Origin: Platycnemis pennipes
Taxonomy: Eukaryota > Arthropoda > Insecta > Odonata > Platycnemididae
Direction: 5' to 3'
DNA: 64,000 bases
Assembly: GCA_933228895.1 (NCBI GenBank)
Contig: OW121852.1
Location: 100,523,544 to 100,587,543, forward strand
Shown here piece by piece: positions 1 through 12,423 of this stretch. The notes below the pieces were generated by a model. That model saw only the letters and a list, made by a program, of their open reading frames with translations. It searched no databases and was not told the DNA's origin. Position numbers and translations under genes: made by a program. Within the stretch, counting starts at the first letter, position 1, and each line of letters begins with the position of its first letter.

Positions 1-360
1 TTCCGCTACCCTCGGGCGGGCTGTCCTACTTACCCCCATCTCCACCAACGCTGAAAAACACCACCCAACTCCGAACGACACCCCTCGACTCTCCTGCACC
101 CCCTCGCACCCTAAACCCCCTCCCTACCCTACTGATGCTGCCCTTGCCCCCCATTTCGAAATGTGGAGCATGCACCGCCGGCGACCGATCTCCAACCCCG
201 TTCCAAAGCGAGAGGCGCCGGCCTCACCTTCCCCTGGACCTCCCTCCCTTTCCGCGTTTTCCCTCCACATTGGCCCCCTGCCGTGGATCCTTGAGGAACG
301 GCATTGTAGCGGTCATCGTGACGAAACGGGACGCTTGTGCGGACACGTGGAGGATTGAAA
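1..360. other. C-rich, GC-rich block at window start
   Basis: The first 360 bases are strongly C/T-rich on the + strand, unlike the AT-rich DNA that follows. Overlapping short open frames exist, but they are proline/serine/arginine-rich and look like products of the base composition. I see no splice-bounded exon. It may be the edge of a gene-associated GC block or of a repeat outside the window. Confidence 0.4.
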
Positions 361-2379
361 CTCCACTCTAATCTTGTTTGCCTGTGGTTGACGATTTTCT
401 ACCGTCAAAATAGAGGTATAACTTTAGCCATATCCTAAGCAGAAATTGTTTTTAAGTACTAACATTGCCCATGACTCACCACCTAGCTCATTCCCGAAGT
501 AATAACACAATATTTGATTATTTATCATTACCTACAAAACAGAAAATCGTGGCTCTTTTATTAAAACTGAAAATGCCTAATTTATCACAGTAGTTTAAAA
601 TTCAACAATCAGCTGGCGTTTTAAAAAAAATATAGATATTATTTTCCCGCACTTGATACTGTTTGTACCATTAGCATTTTAATGGTCCGTTAATTTGTGC
701 AACGCTAATCATTACGGGTATAGTACAACAAAATACCGTGAGTGTGGTATATTTTAATTAACTCTAAAGCTCATTCCATTTGGAAATATTTTTAAAAGCT
801 CAATTATAACTTTTTGCTAATGTCAAAGGAATTATCACTGCATCACAGTGGTCGAGCTTGCCTCCGTGCAAAAATGAGGTCATTTGAATAAGGACTATAA
901 TCACCCAATAAGTTTCCCATGCCCAGAATTTCAGCTCTGCACATAATCCGGATTGCTCATACTCTGTGTTGGATCCAGTGCCACGAGATAGTAAACTAAG
1001 CGTCAAATATCAGGATATTTCATTTGATACACATCTTCATTTTGCAGAAGCACTACTATCTAGTAAACCATATTTTTACGTGGATTAAATTGGATACAGT
1101 GATTTATTGCACCAAATTTCCATGCAAACATAGCGCACGTACGGATTTATGCATTTCCCTCACCATCAGCCCTGGAGTATACTTTCCTGCTCCGAATCTG
1201 GACGCCAAAGGTGATCTTAATCGACGTGTAGGAAATTCGGATACATGGAATTCCCATAAGCCGAGGAACGTCTTGCCTTTGCAAAATTAACTATGATGTA
1301 AAATCCAAAACGTATACATCTTTGAGTAAATTTCTCATCAATGCTTTCTCTCGAAGCCTATAATTACCAACCTATCGTTTGAGGTATTTTAGCGAGAGAA
1401 ATCGTAATATTTTATGAGGGTAATTTACACTGGAAATTACGCGCATGATGGTTAATGCAATGGAAAATAAGGATTTTTCGCTGGTTTAAAGGGTATTTAC
1501 CCAGGTTATACGTGAAAGTTATTCTTCACCCAATTACCAGGATAGGGTACGAAAAGGAAGGGGATTATGATACGGGAAAGGAAAGAATCTCCGGAAATGG
1601 AAAAGGAGAAGATTGCTGGAAATTCTGTTGCTGGATAACCATGAGAAAGTTACCTGATTGATAGACGGGCAAACCGATAAACGTCTGTGCTCCAGATAAA
1701 TTGGAACCGAGTGGAAGTGAATGAATGAAATATATCCGTGAAAGAATCCAGTAAATCTATTGGATAGCATTTTGTAGCAGATTGATCGGCGTGGGTGGGT
1801 TTCGAGACTTGAATAAAGAGAGGACGTAGTGATGGCATTTTATGTATGCATAGCGGTTTGAAAAGGAGATCTGTAGATGAGCACTTTATTGATCTCTATG
1901 TATAAGAAGAAAACGTTTTAGCATGCCGATACGCGCTAAAAACTACTCGCAGGTTTAATGCCTTGTAGTGGATTTTTTCAATGTGCATAATCATTCTGTT
2001 CGGTAATCGATCACTACTAAAAACCAGAAATAAAGACACGTTAGTAGTCAACATTAAATCTCATTAAGGAGAGCGTTGAATGCATTATTTCGGGTCTTTG
2101 ATTTCGTTTTATGTACAACTGAGAAGCACCAGTAGCTATTCGGGGAGGCGAACAATTGCCAATATCATTTTGGCCGAGTAGCATAGGTGAAAATATTGGA
2201 ATGGATACACATTTTATTAAGGACAGATAAAGTTTTGAGAAAAATCCAGCCTTGGTTAGAGACTAAGAATTACTCATTAGGTAAGAGCAGCAAGGTGGTC
2301 ATCGCCTCATGTCCCATTCAATGGGAAGAGCACTTAAATTGAAGCAATTTCCTCATAGCACACACGTAGGAACTCATAT
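361..2379. other. AT-rich spacer, no gene recognised
   Basis: Short open frames here are small, low in coding character and interrupted. I saw no repeat shared with the rest of the window and no domain. Confidence 0.5.
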
Positions 2380-2795
2380 GGGTCATTCCACCTCAATTCA
2401 ACAAACGTTTGTCCCTTGAGTTCTCAGATTTTGATAAAAATTGGTGTATGGGAACAAAATCAACTCCAACTGAATACCTTCAAATAGTTTTGTGAAAAAA
2501 ACATTTTTGGGCGAATTATGCATGTTTTAATTTTTTCGCATTTTTAGCAAAAATCCTAGCCTTAGTCATATTATCACTTATATCTCCGCTTGTAATTGTC
2601 ATACAGCAATGGTTCATAGCTCTTTTTAAAGCTAACTCTTTATTGGATGCAAATATATCAATAAAAAATTATTTTTTCTAAACCCTATTGTTGTTAATTA
2701 CTAATGTTTAAAAAATTGTTAATAAACTTTTCTCAAATACTCCATCTCAGAATCGGCCGAAACTTTTATTTCGTAATGTAAGCATACCCAGCTAA

Positions 2796-3016
2796 CTATT
2801 CCAAAAATAAAATTTAGTGGCAATTCATAAATGCGTTTTTTATAAATATTTAAACATTTACAATTTTCTCTCGCGCTGCCCGTCGGCTCCCCCATTTGGA
2901 ATACATGCAGCAGACACGCGATGCAAGCCTAAAACTTTCCTAATTGCTCAAGGTCGTGGCTATATGAGATAAAAATATATTATTAACTATAAATGTTAAC
3001 AACAATTGTTATTTGT
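2796..3016 (+). repeat. Left inner inverted repeat of the 2.4-kb TIR element
   Basis: It matches the reverse complement of 4587-4796 almost base for base, including a GC-rich core around 2870-2925 in otherwise AT-rich sequence. Such high identity in non-coding DNA implies a fairly young element or gene conversion between the arms. Confidence 0.8.
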
Positions 3017-3766
3017 TCTGTTAAATGGATGTTTGCAGAGAAATTAACCATTGAGCCCCACTTAAGTTTCCAGGCGGATTAACTTTTATTTGAGCTATAA
3101 ATCTGTGACAATTGATATGAAAAAACTTTTTAATAATCTTCAAGTATAATTAATTGATGAAATGAATGAAAATAGTTTATAATAATGGAATTTTTGCATC
3201 ATTTGTTCTAGCAGAAAAATTTCTTCGTTTTTACTATCTCACACTCTATAGACTATCTCTATAGACAAATTTACTGCAAACTCCGATTTTAGTGTCCAAA
3301 TATATTTTATCCCTGCAAAAACATTTCATTTTCAATTCGAGTCGAGAGCCTGCAGCTATGGCTTTTCGTGCATTGAGACTTTTTCCGTAAACGTAGCTCT
3401 CTCTAAAAGGAAATAATTTATGGCACCTCTGGATTAGGGCAAGAGGGTAAAAACCTTTCCACTTCCTTCCAGAACCCTATTATTATGACCCCATTGGTGG
3501 CCAATTCTGCCAATTGCGGTATGTGCCTAAAAGCTTGAAGGAAGATCATCTAGCTCCAAATGTTTTTGTTGACAGCCGCGTTTATTCACTGAAGTAGTCT
3601 CAGTTTGTTTTGGTCTGTTGCCGCGTGTGTATATCCTTATTCAAGAGCTGTCTGCCTTCTCTTTTTTCTCGTACATAGTTTTTTAAACTAATTGTCAAAA
3701 TTGTGTCACAATTTGCTCCATCGGCGAGGTGAGAGGAGGAAAGTGTTCACGAGACAGAGTCTTTAA

Positions 3767-4270
3767 ATGTATCCAAGAGATCTGCAGCTCATCGAGGATA
3801 GAAGTGGTGTCAAAGTGGAACCAGCGTGCGTTAACAATGAAAAATCGTTTCTTACTTTCTATTTAAAGCACCAAAAACTGTTTTGTAACCCACTGAAACT
3901 GCATTCTATTATCCGTAGTGCTAATGTTTATACAATTACTGCCAAATATTACAAATGGAAATTTTTCAGCACTAGAGCGATGTTTTTGGTCGAGGGCCGA
4001 ATATTTTGTGGTCAATGCAGAGTGTTTCTGAATAAGGGAGTCGCGAAAGGTGACACACCAAGTTCTCCCATCAGTCATCAATAAGACGTTCCTGAGCAGC
4101 TTGTGGCTGCAGAAGCAGTACTGTCACAACCGGGGCCTTCTGGTTTGCAATTTGCGGAGGTTTTGTATCGCTACCTACAAACAACTCCAGCAATGACAGT
4201 GACTCACAAGGAGAGAGCGTTGGTGCACCTTATTCACCTCGTCAATCTATGCAAGAAAAAATCAACCTAA
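3767..4270 (+). pseudogene. Unrecognised transposon ORF with one internal stop
   Basis: An ATG at 3767 opens a 105-codon frame that stops at 4082. The same frame then continues for about 61 more sensible codons to a stop near 4268, so it reads as one protein of about 167 residues with a nonsense mutation. It contains a lysine- and aromatic-rich stretch followed by FCGQCR, a possible half of a zinc-binding site, and a later KERALVHLIHLVN helix-like stretch. It lies between the inverted repeats, after a GC-richer leader (3540-3766) that could be a promoter region. I do not recognise the family; a transposon-encoded DNA-binding or transposase subunit is the best guess from position alone. Confidence 0.45.
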
Positions 4271-4436
4271 ATTTATCATAAATCGATGCATCACCAGTAA
4301 ATAAAAAAAATTGAGAAGTAGAAAATACTCTTAAGAAAAAATTCATAAAATTACTTCTGTTTATCGAATAGCAATCGGGATAGTATGGGGAAAAACAAAA
4401 ACTTCCTTCGGCCCATAAGATTTAGTAGGGTGCGAA

Positions 4437-4619
4437 ATGCTAAGTAAACTCAAGGAAAAATTTGCTGAAGCTAATTCCTACAGTGAAAAAATTTTTGTCC
4501 TGTCTACACTGCCTAAAAGCTGGAGTGTGGCAAAAATTCAAGAGAAATTTGGATCATCTCAATATTTAGCTCAAAAAGTGAAAAAACAAATAACAATTGT
4601 TGTTAACATTTATAATTAA
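4437..4619 (+). pseudogene. Possible transposase N-terminal HTH fragment
   Basis: This 60-codon frame reads MLSKLKEKFAEANSYSEK at its start, followed by LPKSWSVAKIQEKFGSSQYL. The spacing of helix-forming residues around KIQEKFGSSQYLAQK resembles a helix-turn-helix of the kind that starts transposases. It runs into the right inverted repeat and ends there, so it is probably truncated. Being inside the TIR element and on the same strand as the 3767 frame, it may be a remnant of the element's main protein. No catalytic part is visible. Confidence 0.35.
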
Positions 4620-4796
4620 TAATATTTTTTATCTCATATAGCCACGACCTTGAGCAATTAGGAGCTTGCATCGCGTGTCTGCTGCATCTATTCCAAATGG
4701 GGGAGCCGACGGGCAGCGCGAGAGAAAATTGTAAATGTTTAAATATTTATAAAAAACGCATTTATGAATTGCCACTAAATTTTATTTTTGGAATAG
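4587..4796 (-). repeat. Right inner inverted repeat of the 2.4-kb TIR element
   Basis: Reverse complement of 2796-3016. Homology stops abruptly at about 4796, whereas the left side has some 400 more bases before its presumed terminus, so this end looks truncated. Confidence 0.8.
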
Positions 4797-4800
4797 CTTT

Positions 4801-6759
4801 GGAATAGTTGGATTAGTTAAATATCTCTAGTGGACCAAACAAAGTGTAGTATTTAACATTTCTGGCATAACAAGATCAAACGATTCAGCACACGCTCCAT
4901 TCTAAGATTTTTCCATTCAATAAGTATTCCTTTACTGACGATGCCAATTCCATACGTTCATTGGCCAGTTCTCCATGCAATCACTCCCGTAAATATCGGT
5001 GGAAAAGGTAAGCTCCAGCACGCGTCCACGGATCAATAACGCTCATGAGCTAATTTGGAGCCCCCAGAATCCAGTAATAGAGTAAGTGAGAGGGATGTGA
5101 ACTTAGCAAGTTATTTAAGAATAGAAGAAAATGCGTATTGATAAACCAAGTACTGAGGTTAAAATGCAGCAAACCACAGATATATAAGTAACAAATAACA
5201 ATATCCTGAATTTACTCACTATATTATTCTGCACTAGAAAAAAGGCTATAGCTGCTGATGGTAAACTGTTATTATCGTGGCAACAGGAAAATCAAGAGAT
5301 ATTATTGACACAAGAACATCTTATAAAACGAAGAATAGGAAAAATCATAAAAAGATGAGCTTTTGAGGATTTTATTCTCACCTGGACAAACATGGGCATA
5401 TCAGTACTGAAACTTTTAAAACTACTTGAGCTATTGGAAAAGGATTCTTTAGTATGTTTTTCTTCACAGAGTTCACATTTTCACTGCAGCAAAACCCGAA
5501 AAAATTGTTAACTTGGATTATTCATTTCCTTAGGTCATTCTGTGAAATAACTACTGCGCCACCAAAATATGGGCATGTTCAAAAATTCATGAATTGAAGA
5601 TTTTTTGCCCAAAATACAACTGCTTTTTCTACTGTATTCTATTGCCCTTTAATGAATTTTAAAGCTTCCAATATTCATTCGAAAAAAATCTCGCCACAGT
5701 TCCATTCTACTTTGTTCAGTCAATGAATCCGAATTCATCACACTTTTCATTACGGACATTCGATAATGTGCTCGAGAAATTTGATACGTGAAGGATGGTC
5801 ATCGTCACTGGTCTCAACCACCCTGGAAATGTGGAGAACTTCTATGTCACTTCCTACTCTCCGGTCACCCATCATCCGTAATCTTGCCCACTAAACTTAC
5901 TGAGAACGCCCAGCTGAGACTATACGGTAACAGGAGCATAACTCGAAACGAAGTGGCGTAGGTGTTGCTGTCAGTAACTCAGTAACTAAGGAATTCTTGA
6001 ACAAAATATAACTACATAAAGCACGGGAAACATGGATTTTGAAAAAAAGAAATTAAACATATTCATCGCCGGCGACAAAAATTAGTTCAACATTTTCTGC
6101 AGCTACTCTGCTAGCATATTCAAGTCAGGAGTAGCTATGCTATGGAATCACCCGTCTTATAAGGCGGCTGAATAGCAAATGGTTGGATCTGATTTGGTGA
6201 GCCAGCTTTTAGGTTGTACGTCGCCAGAACTCTCTTTCATATACTCAAAAGATTGTACCTATCCTCCATTTTTCTAGTGATCTGGGTATATAATTGTTTT
6301 TAGTCTTTTAGATCATCCTGGGATAGTGTATGCTCTCGCTGCAAATGAGTTTCACTTCCGTGAAGTGTAGAAATTAAAACGAAAAAGTGGAGTTCACTGA
6401 GTGAACGGAATATGACCATGCATGTTCCGAAACTGTGGAGTGATGGATCTGTTTCTTCTCAGTGGCACGTTATGTTCTCATATCCTGCGTGTTATGGATC
6501 TGCCAGTCTGGCCTATGTAAGATTTTTCTTGCATAGGGGATCTTGTAATTTTCTTTGGAAACATGATCGCCCGTTTTTTTCGGGAAAGTGCATCTGCGCC
6601 TGAGGCTGTGTTTGGAGAGATCCTTGCAATTTTATCCATGGCCCCCGCTATGAAGGTTTTGTATAGGATATACTACGGGTCTCTCCCTGTGAATATTGTT
6701 TTCATGTATATTTAAATTCTAGATTAAATTATTCAATTTTACGTCTCCTGAGTGGCTGA
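4801..6759. other. AT-rich spacer, nothing recognised
   Basis: No open frame longer than about 65 codons, and no domain, repeat or strong splice pair was seen. Confidence 0.45.
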
Positions 6760-7054
6760 GTTTGAAACCGTCGGGATTATCTCTAATTGGTAACCAAGGA
6801 GTCACGTGGTACAAATACGAAAGCTCCGCAAATTTGGTGCGTTAAAACCGCTAATTACAACTTCATTCTTTGTTTACACTTGTGTTATATTTTAACTGGG
6901 GGCTCTTTAGTTGAAATAGATGAGTAAAACTCAAGTGAAAACAATTAATGATGTTTTAAAGAGCGATTCAGACACATTAAATTTTGAAACCATTCGTGTT
7001 TGTATCATGTTACTCCTAGGTTACCTATTAGAGATAATCCCGACGGTTTCAAAC
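6760..7054. repeat. 295-bp MITE with long inverted termini
   Basis: The ends are inverted copies: GTTTGAAACCGTCGGGATTA at the left and its reverse complement ending at 7054. Similarity extends inward for roughly 100 bp on each side with scattered mismatches, leaving a short unique centre. No protein is encoded. This is a non-autonomous fold-back or MITE-type DNA element. I could not define a clear target-site duplication. Confidence 0.75.
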
Positions 7055-9479
7055 ACAACCTCCCTGGTCTCAGATACAAAGATGCTTATCCCATAGATGC
7101 ATTTCAGCTTATCCCATAGCATACATTACTAACGTATATCTTAGAGTTGTCGAGAGCTGCTGAGCAGGATAAAGCAAATTACTGGGAAACAACTCCTTTT
7201 CAACTTTATAATTACATCGTACAAAAAAAGAGAAAAACAAAATATACTCTAAATGTCTATAATATTTTCCACGTAACCTCGGCCATATAATTCCACATAT
7301 ATGCGGAAAATTCATAACTTCCTTCTTAACGTCTATCTCTCTAAGAATAGCTTCCGTATCATAGCAACCATCGACCGTTTTACCACCGCAGGAAGGGATC
7401 GGTGGAAAACATTTATCTTCTGGTTCCCTGGAGTAAAGGGTGTCCTCATAAGATCCCTTGTTGCAATATTTACAGTGCCCAGCCACGCGAAAACTGGACA
7501 AGGACAATTGGCTCGAAAACAAGAGTATCGAGACGGATGGTGCGCGACTCATGCATAATTCACCCATCCGTTCCTCATCTTTCGAAATCTATCACCCCTA
7601 GATACTTTCCTCGGTTTCCTCTTTTTGTTCTTTCCCCATTCATTCCCATCTTTTCAGAGCTTCCATCTCGCTTTCTCCCATCCGAATTCGAGCCGCTACT
7701 TTCACCATCTAACCACGCGAAGTGGAACTCCTGCGTGACACACTCTGAGTTTTCCAACATCGAATTTCAATGTCTTGCTGTCTCCCGCAGCCTCCGCGTT
7801 GTCACCTAATAGACGGGGAGTGAGGTGGAGATCTTTTGCCTCTCCTCCGCCCCGTCCTCGCTGCCTCCTCCTTCGACTGACGCTGATTCTGATGGCAGTT
7901 TGATCACCATGTGGAAGTATGGATAGAGCAACTCACGATTACTACCATACGTGATATGCGTTCTAGGATTTTAACCGACGTTATGCATAACATTCTTTAC
8001 TCGACATTCACTGATTCATCATTGATAATAATACTTTAATCTCCTATTTCCATCTATCTTCGATGAATATCAAATTAAAAATGTCTCTCGTGGTAGTAGT
8101 TCTGTGACTAGCCGGAGGTTGAGGATGCATCTAGAACGTAACTGGTGAGCGGGTGAATTGGGATTTTTGCGGGAAAACAGTGCATCTAACAAGATTTGAT
8201 TTTGCTCATTTTCTGTCTAAAATGTTGCTATAAACTCCTTAAATGACCACTGTTAAGGCAGCATCCACCATCTCTGCAACTGAATCGATATTGTGATATA
8301 ATATCAATTCGGGAGAAATTAAGAACTCAACCAGTGATGGGGCCACAAACGATCAATGGATGGTGGCATAAATATCTTTCGTCACATTTCGTCACTTTTA
8401 TGGAAAACATAATTATTTTTCGTCTCAATTAGGATATGTTAGCACTGCTAGCAATAGTAACATTTAATGCAATCTTCGGATAGTACGTCGATTTATATTA
8501 ACCTCAATTTCTCTGAATGGTAATAATAGCATTGGAAGAATTCGTATGGCATATATAGAGGACACGACGCGACACACGTGAAGGACACAAAAGAGAATAA
8601 TTATGCAGGCATGGAGAGGTTAACCAATAGATTATGACCACATATGACGGTGACTTGACGGTAAAAGTAAAAGAAAAAAAGAAGATTCATGGAGTTGCTG
8701 AATAAAAAATTCTGTTCCTAATGTAATGGAAACGAAATAGGATAGGGGCCTTTAGATGCTCAGAAACATATGAGTTACTTTTGTATGGTGTTTCCGTGGT
8801 AATTCAAAGTCCAGGAATGCTTTTAACATGGGCATCTTTTCAAATGGACCACCAGCATCAAAACTGAGAGCTTTTTCAGATATGGGATTTTTTTGGGAAA
8901 CGAAGAGATAATTAGTAAGAAACTGGACTTAAACCTTAAATATATAAATTATATATGTCAATAGGTTTGCCACAATTCTCTCACATACCCTGTCGCTAGC
9001 ACAATATTTGTCAAACCTTTTAAGGTAAAATAAAAATAAGATTTTCCCATTTGGATAGCACCGCTTGTGCCATCGTTTAAGGGAGCCTTTTGTGACTACG
9101 AATATCAAGCAAATTCTTCTACCTAGCGGTGAATTATTTATTCAATATCTAGATTTCAATTCATGGATGAACATTAATATCTTGTGGATGATAATAATTC
9201 ATCCTCCGTTGAACTTTTTTAATGCTTAGCCACTTGTTTGTAGATTTTCCACAGTTAATCAAATCAATAAATAGTATCATTGGTTTTTGCTGAAATCGGA
9301 AGTTTAATGTTTTTACTGCCATTGTCTGATAACTCTGAAAGCCACAACTCATGGCCCCTTTTGACTCTTAAATGCGTACTTACTTTAGGACAACATTGAT
9401 TTCGTTAAATTATTTACCCACGGTATTATTTTTTTCTATTCATCACAAATTTTCTTAAATATTTTGCCGAGTGGACAAT
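7055..9479. other. Spacer with a pyrimidine-rich block at 7560-7890
   Basis: Mostly AT-rich and unremarkable. From about 7560 to 7890 the + strand becomes C/T-rich and open frames of 60-150 codons appear on both strands. They are composition-driven, and I cannot support a protein. The 152-codon minus frame at 7109-7567 shows no recognisable motif. Confidence 0.4.
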
Positions 9480-9860
9480 GCTCCTTTCGTATTCATCCGG
9501 AGGTTCCACACGGATGCGTAGAAGAGGGGCTAGACTCCGTATGGGACGATGAGGAAGGCGTTTGGGGGGAGAGGGAGTTTTTTGGAATGGGCCGGAGTGA
9601 GAGAATGGCGGAAGCTCTCTCCTACTCAGTGATTATTGGAAGGGGTGCTGGGTGGCCCGGGGCATCCTTTTCATCCGTACCGCGGCTAAGTTCAGTCCGG
9701 AGAAAATGTTTAGCGGACCGTTTATCGGGCGGCACAGCTGGCGTTGAGATTAAATCGATCGGAGGAGAAACAAGGGGACAGTGAACCCCTCTCCCACCCC
9801 TTCCGCGATTATACCAGCGGCACTCGCCTTGTTCCACCCCTTGTCCCCCAATTTTCCCAC
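9480..9860. other. G-rich block, no gene supported
   Basis: The + strand is strongly G-rich to about 9660 and GC-rich to 9860, standing out from AT-rich flanks. Frames on both strands stay open for 70-106 codons, but neither shows a domain. It belongs with the other GC blocks at 28890, 34700, 42270, 47230 and 51100. Confidence 0.4.
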
Positions 9861-12423
9861 TTGACATCGCTGCTGAAGATAGACATTTCAAAAACAGACG
9901 AGAATTTTCCGGGGTGCTGAGATTAATAATGCAACAGCTTCCCGAGTGACCGCGGGTCCTGTGCCTGCCAGCCGAAGTCCCGTTCCACTGTGAATTTTTG
10001 TCCCTTGTTTAATCGCAGCGCTGCTGGCAGAATGCCTATGAATATAATAATAATCGGAAATGTCCAATGCACGCAAAATAGCTCCACGTCTACTCTCTAT
10101 TTCGTTATTCACTTTTTAAAGCGATCTGAAAAGTTCCTGTCCGAGGCCTAGCATGAATCAATTCCATTGTTCGACGATGAACGCAGTATTTTTGTTGATT
10201 TACTTTGAGAACTTTTGGTCAACTCTTGATGAAATATAACACCCTCCTAATTTCACTACGTTGCTCCCGTTATTGAGATTACATACCACGCTAAAAAAAC
10301 AGGAAAGATATCGTTAAGACTTTTTAAGAATATTATATTTGAACATAATTTAGGAGAGTTATGGAAAGTGAAAGTAAATATTACCAAGTCCCAAAGAGAG
10401 AGAAAGAGAAAAATCTTTTCCGTGCGTATTTATTCGTACTACGAATCCATTGTTACTGCTCCGGTGCGGGAGAATTCCTCTGAAATTTCCTCCACAGAAT
10501 AAAAAAATTCAAAATATACCAAAAGACACTTCTAATACCACAAAAATACCTCCATGTAAGAGTGGAAATTAAATCGACTGCGAAATATAGATTATAATTC
10601 GGAAAGATGATTGAATCTTCTCTTAGAATTGCATGAGGTAATTTATTCACCACGATAGTTAAATATTTTCACAAAAAATAAATGTATGTTTGATATTATA
10701 AAATTATTTCTAGACATATTTGATCCATAACATAATACGGTTAATTATCAGTGGATATCATAAATAGTTAATTCTGATCCTCTAACTAATGTTTTGGGTT
10801 TCCACGTCAATCCAGCGTCAAAGAGCAAAATGATGCAGAAAACAAGCTCTGAGCCTTTATTAGAAATAAACGCTATAATTTTGAAGTTCTTTAATCCGGT
10901 ATCAGCGTGTATTTTTCTAATCACTTATTTTTTTTAATTTTCTATTTTTGACATTTATTTTTATAAGAAAATTTTAGCAGCGTAATCAGGATAGTTGTTT
11001 GTTGCTATTATCTGGTTGTTTATCAGAATAATTTTCGTATTTTCCATTAAATCCTTTCCTCTCCAGTGTGACACGAGGCTAAACTTGGAAGGCTATTAAT
11101 AGAAATCGAATTTAATTGCAGGATGCTGGGCGTCACATTATGAATAGAATTTTATCTTCCAGCACTAGTGACTCACGCGTACCTGACGGCGTTAACTGCA
11201 AATATTCGTTCGTATTCGTTAGGCAGTATGATAAACGAATATTCTCTATCCGTTCCTTGGCACCCATAGTCTTTTCCTCTCCGTTTCTGGCCACGGAGTA
11301 GATCTTACTCCTTAAAGCAACTGTAATCCTTTAAAGTGAGAGAGTTTAGAAGGTGTAAGGTAAGGTGAAGTTTAAGAGCCACAGATTAATGAAAAGATTT
11401 TGCCAGGAGGAACGGTTTTTTAATTTTAATTTCGTATTCACATTTAAATTTTCACTTCTAATACGCTTTGAAAGAAAATCAATGTTGCCCTTTTAGCTAA
11501 TCATAGAGAAGAGATGAAACCGACACTTCTTAAGTTTTTGGATTTGGAGATTTTGAAGACGTGGATTGGAATACAAAACTTGGAATTCTACCAGAAGTTA
11601 GAGTATTCTACAATACCCGAAAACGTATCCAGCATAAAATCCAGGTATCTATAAAAACACCGGACACAATAATGAAGAATAAGGAATAAAAAAAGGAGTG
11701 AAACGATGAATTTCATTATTTAAAAATTTTACATCGATATAGCCATACAGTAAAGAATAAACTTTGTTTTTAAAATGAAATTACAATTGTTTAAATAGTT
11801 ATACAATTTGAATTGAAGTGGCATTTAATTTTTTCGACCATTTTTACTGTTAAAGTGACTTAACTCATCTCTAGTGTTTCCAGTCAATAGATCATGTTCG
11901 CTGCAGGTGCCTGCTAAAGAATTCGTGCTGGATGAACTGGGTTCATCCAGGGATGTTAAATTTACCAAGTTCTTTCGAGCACTTACGATTGAGAGGCATT
12001 TGCTATTCATCGCATCATTCAGATAAGCATCTTCGTTTGAGATCTATAAAAGAGGGGTCTTGGTTCAAAATATCGCAGTTCATCTAGAAATTTCTAATTC
12101 CGAGAATGAATATATCATTCAACTATTGCCTCCATAGGATAAGTGATTGTTTATTCGTACGTTTAATCACGTATAGAAGAGCAATTACTGTAGTGAGCGC
12201 GAGTACAAAATTCATTAGTAAATACGTTAAGGTACTCTACACAAAATATGGTTTAATGATATCAACCATTGTTTATCAAGGGCCATATACGCTTTCATAA
12301 ATATATAATTGCACTGGCATCTCAAAATTTTATGTTTTCAAAACAACCACGCCCCAGCCTTAAAATTGAACGCCTTGAACGCGTGGTATTGCGACGTCAC
12401 AAAATAAAAAAACTTGATTATCT
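9861..12423. other. AT-rich spacer, nothing recognised
   Basis: Short purine runs (about 10388-10412) and small open frames only. Confidence 0.45.

Larger units (their letters stand above)
2380..4800. mobile_element. TIR DNA transposon relic, right end truncated
   Basis: Two inverted copies, 2796-3016 and 4587-4796, are about 97% identical by eye; the main difference is a 9-nt extra stretch in the left copy. They enclose about 1.57 kb holding broken reading frames. The outer left flank begins near 2380 with GGGTCATTCCAC, much like the terminus of the element at 29579. That suggests the true left terminus is at about 2380 and that the matching outer part of the right repeat is lost beyond 4796. 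Long TIRs with a GGGTCATT start bring Sola-type elements to mind, but that placement is an inference. Confidence 0.6.

Noticed and set aside
7109..7567. A 152-codon minus-strand open frame
   Set aside because: No motif, no paired splice sites and no similarity to anything recognised; part of it runs into a skewed-composition block.
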